The position numbers were made by a program, and so were the translations under genes. Under the pieces are notes generated by a model. It made no database searches, was not told the DNA's origin, and saw nothing but the letters and a program-made list of their open reading frames with translations. This document shows, in pieces, positions 42,419-42,746 of a stretch of 42,746 bases of DNA. Each line of letters begins with the position of its first letter. Positions within the stretch are counted from its first letter, which is position 1. Source of the DNA: Bacteroidales bacterium. GTDB lineage: Bacteria; Bacteroidota; Bacteroidia; Bacteroidales; WCHB1-69. The stretch lies in the NCBI GenBank assembly GCA_031253655.1, contig JAIRVY010000089.1:1-42746 (forward strand), written 5' to 3'.

Positions 42419-42746
42419 TTCAAGTCACAAATGCAACTTTTTTGTTTCGGCGAAATAAGGAAAAATATTCAATTGGAGTCATAAATCCTAATTTTTTTCT
42501 TGGTCTGTTATTTAGTTGATTTTGAACATATAATACTTTATTTTCATCTATTGTAGAAAAATCAGTACCTTTTGGAAAATATTGCCTTATAAGCCTGTTT
42601 GCGTTTTCATTACATCCTCTTTGATAAGATTTATAAGGGTGTGCGAAGTAAAAGTCTATTTTTAACAATCTACTGATTCGTCTGTGAAGCGCAAATTCTT
42701 TTCCATTATCAGCGGTAATTGTGTGTAAATGATTTTTATAAGGACT
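42419..42746 (-). mobile_element. IS30-family insertion sequence, partial at window end
   Basis: The right end of an IS30-type element. The terminal bases, whose outer word is ATTCAAGTCACAAATGCAAC (42419-42438), overlap the transposase stop, as inverted repeats of this family often do. The other end lies outside the window, so the inverted repeat and target duplication cannot be checked. Confidence 0.75.
42420..42746 (-). CDS. IS30 family transposase, C-terminal part
   Basis: The frame is open to the window edge (about 108 codons) and enters upstream as SPYKNHLHTITADNGKEFAL. TADNGKEF carries the second catalytic Asp of the DDE domain, and QRGCNENANRLIRQYFPKG holds the third, Glu, with the RQYFPKG tail typical of IS30. 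LNNRPRKKLGFMTPIEYF is the usual C-terminal block. The visible part shows no frameshift, so the transposase could be active; the N-terminal helix-turn-helix and first Asp are beyond the edge. Confidence 0.9.
   Translation of the reverse strand, partial: SPYKNHLHTITADNGKEFALHRRISRLLKIDFYFAHPYKSYQRGCNENANRLIRQYFPKGTDFSTIDENKVLYVQNQLNNRPRKKLGFMTPIEYFSLFRRNKKVAFVT

Overview
The window looks like a piece of chromosome from an anaerobic, fermentative member of the Bacteroidetes, probably Bacteroidales-like. The evidence is a type IX secretion C-terminal sorting domain, S46 dipeptidyl peptidase, DUF6029 and Omp28-type proteins, OmpP1/FadL barrels, a fused RibBA, start sites mostly without Shine-Dalgarno sequences, and repeated TAnnTTTG-like promoter elements. 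An [FeFe] hydrogenase and a 2-oxoacid:ferredoxin oxidoreductase point to ferredoxin- and NADH-linked anaerobic metabolism. No rRNA, tRNA or CRISPR array was seen.

Layout. 1-1440: interspersed repeats, then ribBA (+). 1455-7803 (-): a bifurcating-type hydrogenase operon in the order hndB-hndC-hndD-hndA, overlapping a DPP7-like S46 peptidase. 7995-13438 (-): xerD-like recombinase, a small outer-membrane barrel, EttA, then bactofilin, AtpZ-like protein, a membrane protein and an acyltransferase, with no ATP synthase genes after them. 13726-21264 (-): FadL-like porin, GH3 protein, PepD and KorAB. 21603-24893 (+): TlpA thioredoxin, DUF6029 barrel and Omp28 lipoprotein. 24900-27024 (-): KtrB/TrkH and KtrA/TrkA potassium uptake. 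27170-30913: pheS (+) back to back with polA (-).

31131-36775 (-) is the most unusual part: a tightly packed, partly overlapping set of radical SAM enzyme, sterol-glucosyltransferase-like GT1 enzyme, MFS transporter, short-chain dehydrogenase and an ERG4/ERG24-family sterol reductase homologue. It reads as a candidate pathway that modifies, glycosylates and moves a sterol-like or other polycyclic isoprenoid lipid. An anaerobe would be unlikely to make sterols itself, so the substrate may come from outside. Upstream are a type IX secreted PCMD-like protein and a second FadL-like barrel.

39579-42410 (-) is an ArsF-ArsG-ArsE-permease arsenical/metal-resistance-type operon. Its first start codon sits about 10 bases from the end of an IS30-family element that runs off the window. 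At several gene boundaries there are degenerate tandem arrays with a 7-base period, some of which extend into coding sequence and appear to have contributed signal peptides.
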